Shown piece after piece: positions 24,847 through 33,029 of a stretch of DNA of 64,000 bases. This stretch comes from an uncultured Candidatus Saccharibacteria bacterium. Its GTDB lineage: Bacteria; Patescibacteriota; Saccharimonadia; Saccharimonadales; Saccharimonadaceae. Both the position numbers and the translations under genes were made by a program. The stretch covers positions 1 to 64,000 of the forward strand of contig CALHTM010000024.1 of the NCBI GenBank assembly GCA_938039975.1. Direction: 5' to 3'. The notes under the pieces are model-generated. The model searched no databases. It worked only from the letters and a program-made list of their open reading frames with translations, and was not told the DNA's origin. Numbering within the stretch: position 1 is the stretch's first letter; every line of letters starts with the position of its first letter.

Positions 24847-26334
24847 GTGAGCAGGCACGATAAAACAACAAAAATACAGAAGTTCAAATTGCCATTAAAA
24901 ACGTTGGCTGCTGCGTTCGGTGTCTTGTCGGTACTTGTTGCGCCAACACTCTATTCGCCAAAAGCCGCAGCTGACGCTATCAACAACACGGACTTCGTAT
25001 TTACTATCGATACCAGAAAGCCGGGGTCGCCAAACACTCAGTTTATTATTCCGACAAGCGGTTCAGGATACAATTATACTGTTGACTGCAATAATGACGG
25101 TGTAACTGAGGTATCTGGGCAGACTGCCTCTTATACTTGTAATTACGCTACGCCGGGAATCTACACTATACGCATTGGCGGCGCCTTTCCATGGTTTATC
25201 GTGAATGGTAGGGGTGATAGGCTAAAACTGCTTTCGATTGATCAATGGGGTACGAACATGTGGAAGAATATGCGTTCTGCCTTTGCTGGCGCGGAGAACA
25301 TGGATGTCAAGGCAACTGATACGCCAGATTTAAGCCAAACTACTGATTTATCGTGGATGTTTGTTGGAAATAAATCGTTGAAAGGTGAAGGCGCTAACTG
25401 GAATTGGAATACATCAACTATTACTAAAATGTCGGGTGTCTTTCAAAATGCAAACCAATTTAATCAAAATATCGGTTCTTGGGATGTTTCAAAGGTGACC
25501 GATACAGCTGGTATGTTTAATGGCGCTAGCGCCTTTAATAACGGAGGCAGCGATTCTATCGCGAATTGGGATACATCGAACCTCGTGATTGCGAATGACA
25601 TGTTCCGAAAGGCGGCGTCGTTCAATCAGCCGATTGGCTCGTGGAATATGAAGAAAGTGCAGTTTCTTGTTCGTTTTTTAAGCGATGCAACTTCGTTCAA
25701 TCAATCGCTAGCTGCTTGGCGATTGGATTCGTTGGTTATTTTGCCGGGAAAGCCGTTGTCTGGTGCGGCGGCCGCGCTTGATCATACAGCGATTTCGCGC
25801 CAGAATTACGATGCTATGCTAATTGCTTGGAATGCGCAAAATCTAAAATCGCCAATGTCGCTTGGAGCGGCTGGTTTGAAATTTTGTGCAGCTGCTTCGG
25901 CGCGAGCTAATATCTTGAAGCCTGCTGCCGACGGCGGACACGGCTGGGTAATCACTAGTGATGGCAGGCTGTGTACAAAACATAAAGTAACATTTGATTC
26001 GCAATCCGGTTCTGCCGTTCCAAATAAGATGGTAGGCTATACGTATCCTTTCAGACCGCCGGTCGCCCCGACCCGCTCTGGCTACACTTTTGCCGGCTGG
26101 TACACAGATACTGCTTTTACGACGGCTTGGGACTTTGCGAACGATACGATGCCAGATAATGACTTGACCTTGTATGCAAAGTGGACGAAGAATCCTGCGC
26201 CTGCCTCTACGCTGTCTCCGGAGTTGCCAAAATCGCCTGGTACCAGACTGGCTGAAACGGGCTCAAATACAGTGCTGTTTGTCTTGGCGGCGTCTATCTT
26301 TGTAGCTTTTGGTATTGTTTTGTTCAAAAAGTAA
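24847..26334 (+). CDS. BspA-like (DUF285) wall-anchored surface protein, copy 2
   Basis: The 495-residue paralogue of the 22174 gene has the same architecture: export signal (KTLAAAFGVLSVLVAPTLY, then KAAADA), PKD-like segment (FVFTIDTRKPGSPNTQF), BspA repeats (FNQNIGSWDVSKVTD, FNQPIGSWNMKKV), a Flg_new repeat (YTFAGWYTDTAFTTAWDF) and a C-terminal LAETG, hydrophobic stretch and FKK. The start is GTG 24847. The pair looks like a local duplication that has since diverged throughout, as expected for surface proteins under diversifying selection. No sortase gene lies in the window. Confidence 0.9.
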   Translation: MSRHDKTTKIQKFKLPLKTLAAAFGVLSVLVAPTLYSPKAAADAINNTDFVFTIDTRKPGSPNTQFIIPTSGSGYNYTVDCNNDGVTEVSGQTASYTCNYATPGIYTIRIGGAFPWFIVNGRGDRLKLLSIDQWGTNMWKNMRSAFAGAENMDVKATDTPDLSQTTDLSWMFVGNKSLKGEGANWNWNTSTITKMSGVFQNANQFNQNIGSWDVSKVTDTAGMFNGASAFNNGGSDSIANWDTSNLVIANDMFRKAASFNQPIGSWNMKKVQFLVRFLSDATSFNQSLAAWRLDSLVILPGKPLSGAAAALDHTAISRQNYDAMLIAWNAQNLKSPMSLGAAGLKFCAAASARANILKPAADGGHGWVITSDGRLCTKHKVTFDSQSGSAVPNKMVGYTYPFRPPVAPTRSGYTFAGWYTDTAFTTAWDFANDTMPDNDLTLYAKWTKNPAPASTLSPELPKSPGTRLAETGSNTVLFVLAASIFVAFGIVLFKK

Positions 26335-26516
26335 GCGAAACGTCCGTAATATGGGTAGGGAAAGTGAAAAGATGGCTTCTCTACTATTTCCAGAAAATTA
26401 GTGTCGAACCAGGAAATATCAAAGACGAAAATTGGTTCAAGATGTAGGTTCGGTTGTTGCTGGTCAGGTTTGTATTGCGGGGTGATAATGTGCTAGTAAA
26501 CTTCTGTCGCCTCTGA

Positions 26517-26522
26517 TATACT
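26517..26522 (+). promoter_or_regulatory. -10 box of metG
   Basis: TATACT ends 8 nt before ATG 26531. The 182 nt before it, back to the preceding stop codon, hold no gene or tRNA. Confidence 0.6.
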
Positions 26523-26530
26523 TAGAAGCA

Positions 26531-28030
26531 ATGGGAAAGAATCTTTATATCACAACGGCGATTCCATATGTCAATGGCAAGCCGCATATCGGTAATGCGC
26601 TAGACTATTTGCTTGCAGATATCTGGTCGCGCTACCAGCAGCAGAAAGGCAAAAAAGTGCGCTTTCAGGTTGGCACTGATGAGCATGGTAATAAAATCGC
26701 CGCCAAGGCCGCCGAACAAAATCTGACGCCGCAAGCATATGTCGATCAAACTCATCAAAATTTCAAGATACTGATGGATGCTGAACACGCCGAATATACT
26801 GATTTTGTCCGTACGTCTGATTCACATCATATGGGGGCGGTGCGCTATATTTGGAAACAGTTGGACCAAGCGGGGCTGATTTATAAAAGTACTTACAACG
26901 GCTGGTACTGTATGGGTCATGAAGCTTTCTTTACTGATAAAGAAGTTCAAGAAACTGGCGGGGTTTGCCCTGACCACCAAACGCCTTATCAACAAGTTAG
27001 CGAAGAGAATTATTATTTGAAAGCGAGCGCTTATACCGATAAAGTTCGCCAAGCAATCGAGTCGGGTCGAATGAAAATTGTACCAGAGTTTCGTAAGAAA
27101 GAGTTTCTGGAATTAATGAAAGACGGCTTGCACGACGTGTCAATTAGCCGGCCGCGCAAGAGCCTGACCTGGGGAGTACCGGTACCAGGAGACGATAGCC
27201 AGGTGATGTATGTCTGGTTGGACGCCTTAGCTAATTACATCACGGTGCTGGGTTACCCAGATCAGCCGGAGTGGAAAGATTTTTGGCCAGCTGACGTGCA
27301 AGTGATTGGCAAGGATATTCTGCGTTTTCATGCCGGTATTTGGCCAGTGATGCTACTAGGGGTTGGTCTATCTCTGCCGAAGACGCTGTTAGTGCACGGT
27401 TTCGTTAATGTGGGCGGCGCTAAGATGAGCAAAACTGTTGGTAATGTTGTCGATCCGATGGAGATTATCAAGGATTACGGCGTTGACGCTTTTCGCTATT
27501 ACTTTTCGCGGCATATTCCGACCAAGGATGACGGTGACTTCACCTGGGAGAAGTTTGAGAAGGCTTATAACGGAGAGCTCGGCAATGATCTCGGTAATTT
27601 AGTGCAGCGGGTTATTGCTATGATTCAGCGTTATCAGTCGGGTGTAATTGGCGAGATTCCTCGCCCAGGACACGATATGGGGCCATACCGCCAGGCGATG
27701 GAAGCGCTTGATTTTGATCGAGCAATAGATGAAGCATGGCAGCAAGTGCGAGCGCTCAACCAATATATTGATGACGTTAAGCCATGGGAGGTCGCCAAGA
27801 AGCGCCAAAAAGACACTGATGCCGCCGAGCATTTATCGGAAATTTTATCTTACGCTGTTGGTGCGCTTGAGGAAATTGCTGATTTGCTAACTCCGTTTAT
27901 GCCAGTGACCGCTAGCACTATTCACAAGATGTTTTCGGCAGGAGTTGTGCCCGAGAAAGCAGCACCACTTTTCCCAAAAATCTATATTCATACGCCCGAT
28001 TCGCAAACGGCATCTAGTAAAAAGAAATAA
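26531..28030 (+). CDS. metG: Methionyl-tRNA synthetase
   Basis: The 499-residue class I synthetase charges tRNA-Met. Motifs: TTAIPYVNGKPHIGNALDYLLADI (HIGH as HIGN), the methionine-pocket region YVWLDALANYITVLGYP, and KMSKS as AKMSKTVGN. The anticodon-binding helical domain follows (EKFEKAYNGELGNDLGNLVQR). It lacks the C-terminal tRNA-binding EMAP-like domain of longer MetRS, as in many short bacterial forms. tatD follows after 5 nt; metG-tatD is a conserved pair in Gram-positive bacteria. Confidence 0.96.
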   Translation: MGKNLYITTAIPYVNGKPHIGNALDYLLADIWSRYQQQKGKKVRFQVGTDEHGNKIAAKAAEQNLTPQAYVDQTHQNFKILMDAEHAEYTDFVRTSDSHHMGAVRYIWKQLDQAGLIYKSTYNGWYCMGHEAFFTDKEVQETGGVCPDHQTPYQQVSEENYYLKASAYTDKVRQAIESGRMKIVPEFRKKEFLELMKDGLHDVSISRPRKSLTWGVPVPGDDSQVMYVWLDALANYITVLGYPDQPEWKDFWPADVQVIGKDILRFHAGIWPVMLLGVGLSLPKTLLVHGFVNVGGAKMSKTVGNVVDPMEIIKDYGVDAFRYYFSRHIPTKDDGDFTWEKFEKAYNGELGNDLGNLVQRVIAMIQRYQSGVIGEIPRPGHDMGPYRQAMEALDFDRAIDEAWQQVRALNQYIDDVKPWEVAKKRQKDTDAAEHLSEILSYAVGALEEIADLLTPFMPVTASTIHKMFSAGVVPEKAAPLFPKIYIHTPDSQTASSKKK

Positions 28031-28035
28031 GCCAA

Positions 28036-28839
28036 ATGAATTCGTTGCCTCATCTAATTGATACGCATTGCCATATCCACGATGGGGAGTTTTATGACGC
28101 GGAAGCGCGCGAGGAGGCTTACCAGGAATCAGTGAAGAATGGCATAGCGATGATTTGTGTTGGTACGGATTTGCGCAGCTCGCGTCAGGCTCTAGAGTTT
28201 GCTAGGATGCATGATTTTGCTTGGCCGGTTGTCGGCATTCACCCGCATGATGCAGCGACAAATAACGTCGAGGAATTGCGCCAATTGGTAGCAGACAATC
28301 GCGATGAAATCGTCGGCATTGGTGAAATTGGTTTAGATTATTTTTATGATAATAGTCCGCGTGATATTCAACAGGGCGTTTTGCGGCGGCAACTCGAAGT
28401 AGCGCGAGATTTTAACCTGCCGATTAGTTTTCATGTACGCGACGAAAAAGCCGCTGTTGGCGCAGTCTGGGCGGATTTTTGGCCGATTTTCGATGAATTC
28501 AAAGGTTTGCGCGGCATTTTGCATAGCTTTACCGATTCTGAGGAAAATTTGCAGCATGGGTTGGATCGTGGTTTATACGTTGGTGTTAACGGTATAAGTA
28601 CTTTTACTAAAAACAAAAATCAACAGAAAATGTTTAACCAAATCCCGCTTGAACGCTTAGTTTTTGAAACTGATGCACCTTTCTTGACGCCAGTGCCATT
28701 TCGTGGTAAAGTGAATATACCAGCGTATGTGAGGCAGGTAGCAGAATATCATGCGCGCGCTCGTGACCTTGCTATAGAAGAGGCCGCTAGCGTAACTACT
28801 CGCAACGCGCGGCAAATTTTTGGGATTAATTATGAATGA
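28036..28839 (+). CDS. tatD: TatD-family metal-dependent hydrolase/deoxyribonuclease
   Basis: The 267-residue TIM-barrel protein has the metal ligands of the family: DTHCHIHDGEF at the start, GIGEIGLDYF with its Glu, PISFHVRDEKA, GILHSFT and FETDAPFL near the end. TatD enzymes are 3'-5' DNases in DNA repair or turnover, and some act on D-aminoacyl-tRNA. Here it is co-transcribed with metG and its stop overlaps the next gene start. Confidence 0.93.
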   Translation: MNSLPHLIDTHCHIHDGEFYDAEAREEAYQESVKNGIAMICVGTDLRSSRQALEFARMHDFAWPVVGIHPHDAATNNVEELRQLVADNRDEIVGIGEIGLDYFYDNSPRDIQQGVLRRQLEVARDFNLPISFHVRDEKAAVGAVWADFWPIFDEFKGLRGILHSFTDSEENLQHGLDRGLYVGVNGISTFTKNKNQQKMFNQIPLERLVFETDAPFLTPVPFRGKVNIPAYVRQVAEYHARARDLAIEEAASVTTRNARQIFGINYE

Positions 28840-29164
28840 GAGTTTTAATAATAAAGTAGAACCTTATGCACCGGTAGAAAATGCCGGTCGTTTTAATTAT
28901 GAACAAACTGCTAAAGGCAATTCTTATCGTAGTCCTGAGCTAGAGCACTTAGGCGAGCTAGCGCGCGAATATGCTGAGTCGGTCAATCAGACAACCGAAT
29001 CGCTCCAGGTTGATTATATAGAATTGAATAGCCCGAAACCCGAAAAAAAGCTGCTTACTCCTGAGCAGGAAATTGCTATTACTAGCCAACGTGTAGTCGA
29101 ACTTCGAAAAGGATACGATAGTGACTATGCTGAATATCAAGAAGAATTTGGTCTGGCTGCATAA
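28832..29164 (+). CDS. Small acidic protein of unknown function
   Basis: The 110-residue hydrophilic protein has no membrane segment or known motif. It is rich in Glu, Asn and Tyr, with a helical middle (LEHLGELAREYAESVNQTTE). ATG 28832 overlaps the tatD stop by 8 nt; an in-frame TTG at 28820 is also possible. It is encoded between tatD and another orphan gene in the same orientation, so it is probably part of the metG operon. Confidence 0.65.
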   Translation: MNESFNNKVEPYAPVENAGRFNYEQTAKGNSYRSPELEHLGELAREYAESVNQTTESLQVDYIELNSPKPEKKLLTPEQEIAITSQRVVELRKGYDSDYAEYQEEFGLAA

Positions 29165-29167
29165 GTT

Positions 29168-29602
29168 ATGGTCAAGCGTGTTCTCACAAAAACTCTCAAA
29201 CTTTTTGTCGGCGATGACTTATCGCTTGGTTTGCCGAAGCTTCGCAAAAAACGTCCGCTCAAGAAACTGAGTGAGCGCGAACTGTTGGCGCTAGAAAGCG
29301 AAATTGGCTCGGAACTTTTTGGAGAGATACCGAAGGGTCATCGCCGCGAATTCTTTTGTCTGGACGAAAAAACATGGATGTGGCATGAGGAATGGATTGA
29401 TGCTAAGCACAAACTTAAAACCCACACTATCAAGTATGAAGTAACCGATCGAGGTATCTTAAAAACTCAACCTGGCCCGCGTTATTCATACCTCGAGGGT
29501 GATGAATTGCGTAATTTTAGTATCGCTACGCAAATGTATTATGAGCAAGTTGCCCGCCAAGTTTACAAGCGAGATCCCGAGACCGGCGAAAAATTGGTAT
29601 AA
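29168..29602 (+). CDS. Conserved-looking protein of unknown function
   Basis: The 144-residue basic, soluble protein starts 3 nt after the preceding stop. Its middle (KGHRREFFCLDEKTWMWHEEWID) alternates aromatic and charged residues like a compact beta domain; the C-terminus (LRNFSIATQMYYEQVARQVY) is helical. I recognise no family. The stop codon of this gene lies within the -10 box of the cysteine desulfurase gene that follows. Confidence 0.65.
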   Translation: MVKRVLTKTLKLFVGDDLSLGLPKLRKKRPLKKLSERELLALESEIGSELFGEIPKGHRREFFCLDEKTWMWHEEWIDAKHKLKTHTIKYEVTDRGILKTQPGPRYSYLEGDELRNFSIATQMYYEQVARQVYKRDPETGEKLV

Positions 29603-29603
29603 T
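29598..29603 (+). promoter_or_regulatory. Extended -10 box of the cysteine desulfurase gene
   Basis: TTGGTATAAT (box 29598-29603), overlapping the previous stop codon, ends 7 nt before GTG 29611. Confidence 0.65.
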
Positions 29604-29610
29604 AGAAAGC

Positions 29611-30759
29611 GTGAAATCATCGATAATCTATCTCGACCATGCTGCTGCCACGCCTCTAGACGAGCGCGTTTTGGCGGCAATGCAGCCGTATTTCTCTGAG
29701 ATGTTTTATAATCCTTCGGCGCCGTATGCTCCAGCGGTGGAAGTCAAGCGCGCTTATAACGAAGCTAAGCATCGTTTGGCAGTTTGTCTTGGCGGGCAGG
29801 CTAGCGAGCTGGTTATGACGGCTGGCGCTACCGAGTCTATTAATTTGATGATAAATAGCGTTGACGGGCATATCGTATCAAGTACCATTGAGCATGATGC
29901 AGTACTGAAAGCGCTTGCTGATAATATAACGCTGGTGGCTTCATCTAAAAAGGGCAATATTGCGCCGCGCGATATTCAAGCAGCTATTAGGCCAGATACG
30001 CAACTAATAACTATCGCTATCGCTAATCACGAGCTTGGTACTATTCAACCGCTACGCGACATTGCCGAAGTTATCCGTGCTGAGCGTCGCCGCCGGTTTG
30101 AAGCAGGCGAACCGACGCCGATCTATCTGCACACTGATGCTTCGCAAGGGGCTGGGCAGATTGACATCAATGTAGCGCGGCTAGGCGTTGATGCGTTGAC
30201 GCTAAATGCTGGTAAGATCTATGGCCCGAAACAAGTTGGTTTGCTTTGGTGTAATCGGATGATACGCTTGCAGCCGCTAGTTCGCGGCGGCGGGCAAGAG
30301 CGGGGCTTGCGCAGCGGGACTGAAAATGTTGCGGGCACTATTGGGTTTGCAGTAGCGCTAGAATTAGCGCAGCAACATCGTAATTCTGAGAATAAGCGCT
30401 TGAGCCAGCTGCGCGATCAACTGCAAAATCAGCTGACAGAAGCTTTTCCGTGGGCGATTGTCTCAGGCGATCAAAAACATCGCCTGGCAAGTCATTTGCA
30501 TATATCATTCCCCGGAATTGACGCTGAACGGTTAGTTTTTATGCTAGAGCGAAAAGGGGTGCTGGTAGCGACTGGCAGTGCGTGTGCTGCGAATTCCGGG
30601 ACGCGTTCGCACGTGCTAGAAGCGATTGGCTTAGCGCCAGAGGCGGCGGACGGCAGTTTGCGCCTGACACTGGGCCACTTATCGGATGCTGAAACGTGCA
30701 CGGCGGCTGCCCGAGAAATCATCGCTGCGATTAATACAGAAAAGGCCAGGTTAGCGTGA
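29611..30759 (+). CDS. Cysteine desulfurase (NifS/IscS family)
   Basis: The 382-residue PLP enzyme takes sulphur from cysteine as a persulphide. Present are YLDHAAATPLD at the start, ATESINLMI, HELGTIQP, HTDASQGAGQ, the PLP lysine in NAGKIYGPKQVG (Lys202) and the active-site cysteine in GSACAANSGTRSHV (Cys325), whose short loop suggests a class II-like or YrvO-type enzyme. The residue before the PLP lysine is Gly, where most family members have His. It overlaps a DUF218 gene, which overlaps mnmA, so it probably feeds tRNA thiolation as YrvO does for MnmA in Bacillus. Start is GTG. Confidence 0.92.
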   Translation: MKSSIIYLDHAAATPLDERVLAAMQPYFSEMFYNPSAPYAPAVEVKRAYNEAKHRLAVCLGGQASELVMTAGATESINLMINSVDGHIVSSTIEHDAVLKALADNITLVASSKKGNIAPRDIQAAIRPDTQLITIAIANHELGTIQPLRDIAEVIRAERRRRFEAGEPTPIYLHTDASQGAGQIDINVARLGVDALTLNAGKIYGPKQVGLLWCNRMIRLQPLVRGGGQERGLRSGTENVAGTIGFAVALELAQQHRNSENKRLSQLRDQLQNQLTEAFPWAIVSGDQKHRLASHLHISFPGIDAERLVFMLERKGVLVATGSACAANSGTRSHVLEAIGLAPEAADGSLRLTLGHLSDAETCTAAAREIIAAINTEKARLA

Positions 30760-31361
30760 AAAGATTTTTAATAGCTATTGCTACGCTGGCCATTGTTTCG
30801 GCTGCAATAATCATCGGTATTACTTTGTTTTTATCAAAGAACGATTTGCAAGGCTGCGGCGATATTCCAGATGCAGCACGCCAACAGTGCGCGGCAGCCG
30901 ATGCGATCGTAGCGGTGAGCGGCGGCGATACTAGCGCTCGTACTGCTGAAGCAGTGCGATTGTACAAGAATAACTGGGCGCACAAATTAGTTTTCTCTGG
31001 TGCGGCAGCTGATAAAACTGGCCCGAGTAATGCTCGAGCAATGAAGAGACAGGCTATCGTTGCAGGCGTACCGGCTAGTGATATTCTGATAGAGGAAACC
31101 AGCGAAACGACTGCCGAGAATGCCTCGCAAACCGTCAGGCTGCTCAAACAAAAGCAGATATCATCGGTAATTTTGGTGACAAGCGCTTACCACTCGCGGC
31201 GAGTTTCAATTGAATTTACTAAAGCGGCGCCAAATATACTAACGCGCAGCCATCCAGTAGTTACAGATAATCAATGGTCGAATATGTGGTGGACAACTGT
31301 TATAGGCTGGCAGCTGGCGTTGCAAGAGCTGGTAAAGATTATGGGAGTTGCAGCGGAATGA
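30756..31361 (+). CDS. DUF218 (YdcF/SanA-like) membrane-anchored protein
   Basis: The 201-residue protein has one N-terminal membrane helix (LIAIATLAIVSAAIIIGITLFL) followed by an outward DUF218 domain: DAIVAVSGGD, HKLVFSGAA, the ETSETTAENASQTVRLL segment and VILVTSAYHSRRV. Family members (SanA, ElyC, YdcF) affect envelope integrity and cell-wall or lipid-carrier metabolism. The start overlaps the desulfurase stop and its end overlaps the mnmA start, so all three are translationally coupled. The link to tRNA thiolation is not obvious. Confidence 0.88.
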   Translation: MKRFLIAIATLAIVSAAIIIGITLFLSKNDLQGCGDIPDAARQQCAAADAIVAVSGGDTSARTAEAVRLYKNNWAHKLVFSGAAADKTGPSNARAMKRQAIVAGVPASDILIEETSETTAENASQTVRLLKQKQISSVILVTSAYHSRRVSIEFTKAAPNILTRSHPVVTDNQWSNMWWTTVIGWQLALQELVKIMGVAAE

Positions 31362-32410
31362 CCAGACCGCGTGTTTATGTTGGTATGAGTGGCGGCGTCG
31401 ATAGTAGCGTCGCGGCAGCATTATTACTTGACCAAGATTATGATGTTACTGGCGTCTATATGAAAAACTGGAGTCGAGATTTACCCGGTATGCAATGTCC
31501 GTGGGCTGAGGATCTGGCTGATGCCAAGCGGGTGGCAGTGCAATTAGGAATTGATTTTAAAGTATTTGATTTCGAAACACAGTATCGCCAAAAAGTTGTT
31601 GATTACATGCTTGACGAATATCGTGCTGGTAGAACGCCGAATCCAGATATCATGTGCAATCAAGAAGTTAAGTTTAAACTATTTTTAGAAACTTCGCTGG
31701 CGGCGGGAGCGGATTACATCGCAACTGGTCATTATGCGCGGGTTGAACGTTTAGTAGATACTGCACGCTTGCTTCGTGCTCGCGACGATAACAAAGATCA
31801 AACTTATTTTTTATATCGCGTGACGTCTGAAGCATTAGCGAAAACCATATTCCCATTAGGAAATCTGACCAAACCTGAAGTGCGTCAAATTGCTAAAGAT
31901 CGCGGCCTATGGACAGCTCGCAAAAAAGAATCTATGGGTGTGTGCTTCGTTGGCAATGTCGGTATGCGCGAATTTCTTAGCCAGTATATTACGACGCGTC
32001 CGGGCGATATTATTGACAAAGAATCGGGCCGGGTGCTTGGCCGGCATGACGGTGCAATTTTTTATACGCTTGGTCAAAGACATGGTCTGGATGTTGGCGG
32101 CGGGTTGCCGTATTATGTGGTTGGCAAAAATATGGATAAGAATGAAGTTTACGTTAGCCGTAATATCAACGACGAGCACATGTGGCGAACCGAGATTAAG
32201 CTGACAGATATTCACTGGATCAATCAACCTTTGACTGAAGGTGCGCGAATACAGGTCCGATTGCGCCACCGCGGGGCGCTTATTAACGCTATGTATAGTG
32301 CCGACACGCTACATCTAGAGTCTGCCGAACGAGCTGTGGCGCCTGGCCAGTCGGCGGTGGTCTATCGCGGTGAAGAGTGCTTGGGTGGCGGAATAATGTC
32401 GGATATATAA
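31358..32410 (+). CDS. mnmA: tRNA-specific 2-thiouridylase
   Basis: The 350-residue enzyme places sulphur on U34 of tRNA-Lys, -Glu and -Gln using ATP and a sulphur donor. The PP-loop SGGVDSS (residues 11-17), the catalytic Cys100 in NPDIMCNQEVKF and Cys196 in MGVCFVGN are present, followed by the central and C-terminal beta-barrel domains (GRHDGAIFYTLGQRHGL, ARIQVRLRHRG). ATG 31358 overlaps the previous stop; the longer frame back to 31274 overlaps DUF218 and is unlikely. tRNA-Glu(TTC) and tRNA-Gln(TTG), two expected substrates, are encoded in this window. Confidence 0.95.
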   Translation: MTRPRVYVGMSGGVDSSVAAALLLDQDYDVTGVYMKNWSRDLPGMQCPWAEDLADAKRVAVQLGIDFKVFDFETQYRQKVVDYMLDEYRAGRTPNPDIMCNQEVKFKLFLETSLAAGADYIATGHYARVERLVDTARLLRARDDNKDQTYFLYRVTSEALAKTIFPLGNLTKPEVRQIAKDRGLWTARKKESMGVCFVGNVGMREFLSQYITTRPGDIIDKESGRVLGRHDGAIFYTLGQRHGLDVGGGLPYYVVGKNMDKNEVYVSRNINDEHMWRTEIKLTDIHWINQPLTEGARIQVRLRHRGALINAMYSADTLHLESAERAVAPGQSAVVYRGEECLGGGIMSDI

Positions 32411-32456
32411 GGAATGCCAAATGTTCTGATAAAATATGCGAAGGTATCTATATTAA

Positions 32457-32957
32457 ATGAAAATTGATAATAGCTTTCCAGTTGTTTTTTGGGGTAAAGA
32501 CAAATCAACAAAGTCTCAATTTTATCCGTGTGAAACCATTCCTGACTTTTCGCTTGTGACATCGTGTATGGTTTGTGCAGTTCATGAAAATAAAATACTT
32601 CTGGCCAAGCCACCGCGTGGCTGGGGTTTGCCAGGTGGTCGTATGGAATTAGGAGAAACACCAGAAGATTGTGCGCGGCGCGAGGTGTATGAGGAAACAT
32701 CCGTTGAACTAAATTCTTTAAAATTGATTGGTGCTTGGTATGTTGAAAAGCTATTTCATTCTAAATATAACGATAGATACCCTGATAGGGCATATCAGCT
32801 GCTTTTTCTGGCTGACGTAAAACGAATAGATGATCTTGTAGCTTCGCACGAATCGTCAGCCAGGGAGTTTGTAGAATTTGATAAAGTACAAGACTATCAC
32901 CATGATTTTGCTAATTTTGCTGAGATTATGACATATATTAAGAGCTGTGTCCTTTAG
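32457..32957 (+). CDS. Nudix hydrolase
   Basis: The 166-residue protein has a complete Nudix box: GGRMELGETPEDCARREVYEET, matching Gx5Ex7REUxEExGU except that Thr replaces the final Gly. It should hydrolyse a nucleoside diphosphate linked to another group. The preceding CMVCAVHENKILLAKPPRGWGLP is the usual strand leading into the box. The substrate cannot be inferred. It is a single-gene unit between mnmA and alaS; a weak TATCTA lies 6 nt before the ATG. Confidence 0.9.
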   Translation: MKIDNSFPVVFWGKDKSTKSQFYPCETIPDFSLVTSCMVCAVHENKILLAKPPRGWGLPGGRMELGETPEDCARREVYEETSVELNSLKLIGAWYVEKLFHSKYNDRYPDRAYQLLFLADVKRIDDLVASHESSAREFVEFDKVQDYHHDFANFAEIMTYIKSCVL

Positions 32958-33016
32958 GTCTTTAGTTTGTCGTAGAGATGACGGGCTGTTGGTCGCTAAG
33001 CAGGTGGTTTTCGTGC

Positions 33017-33022
33017 TATAAT
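33017..33022 (+). promoter_or_regulatory. Extended -10 box of alaS
   Basis: TGCTATAAT ends 7 nt before ATG 33030. Confidence 0.7.
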
Positions 33023-33029
33023 TACCTCT

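Noticed and set aside
22085..26530. The BspA island as a mobile element or CRISPR-linked insertion
   Set aside because: No transposase, integrase, terminal repeats or CRISPR repeats are visible; local duplication is enough to explain it.
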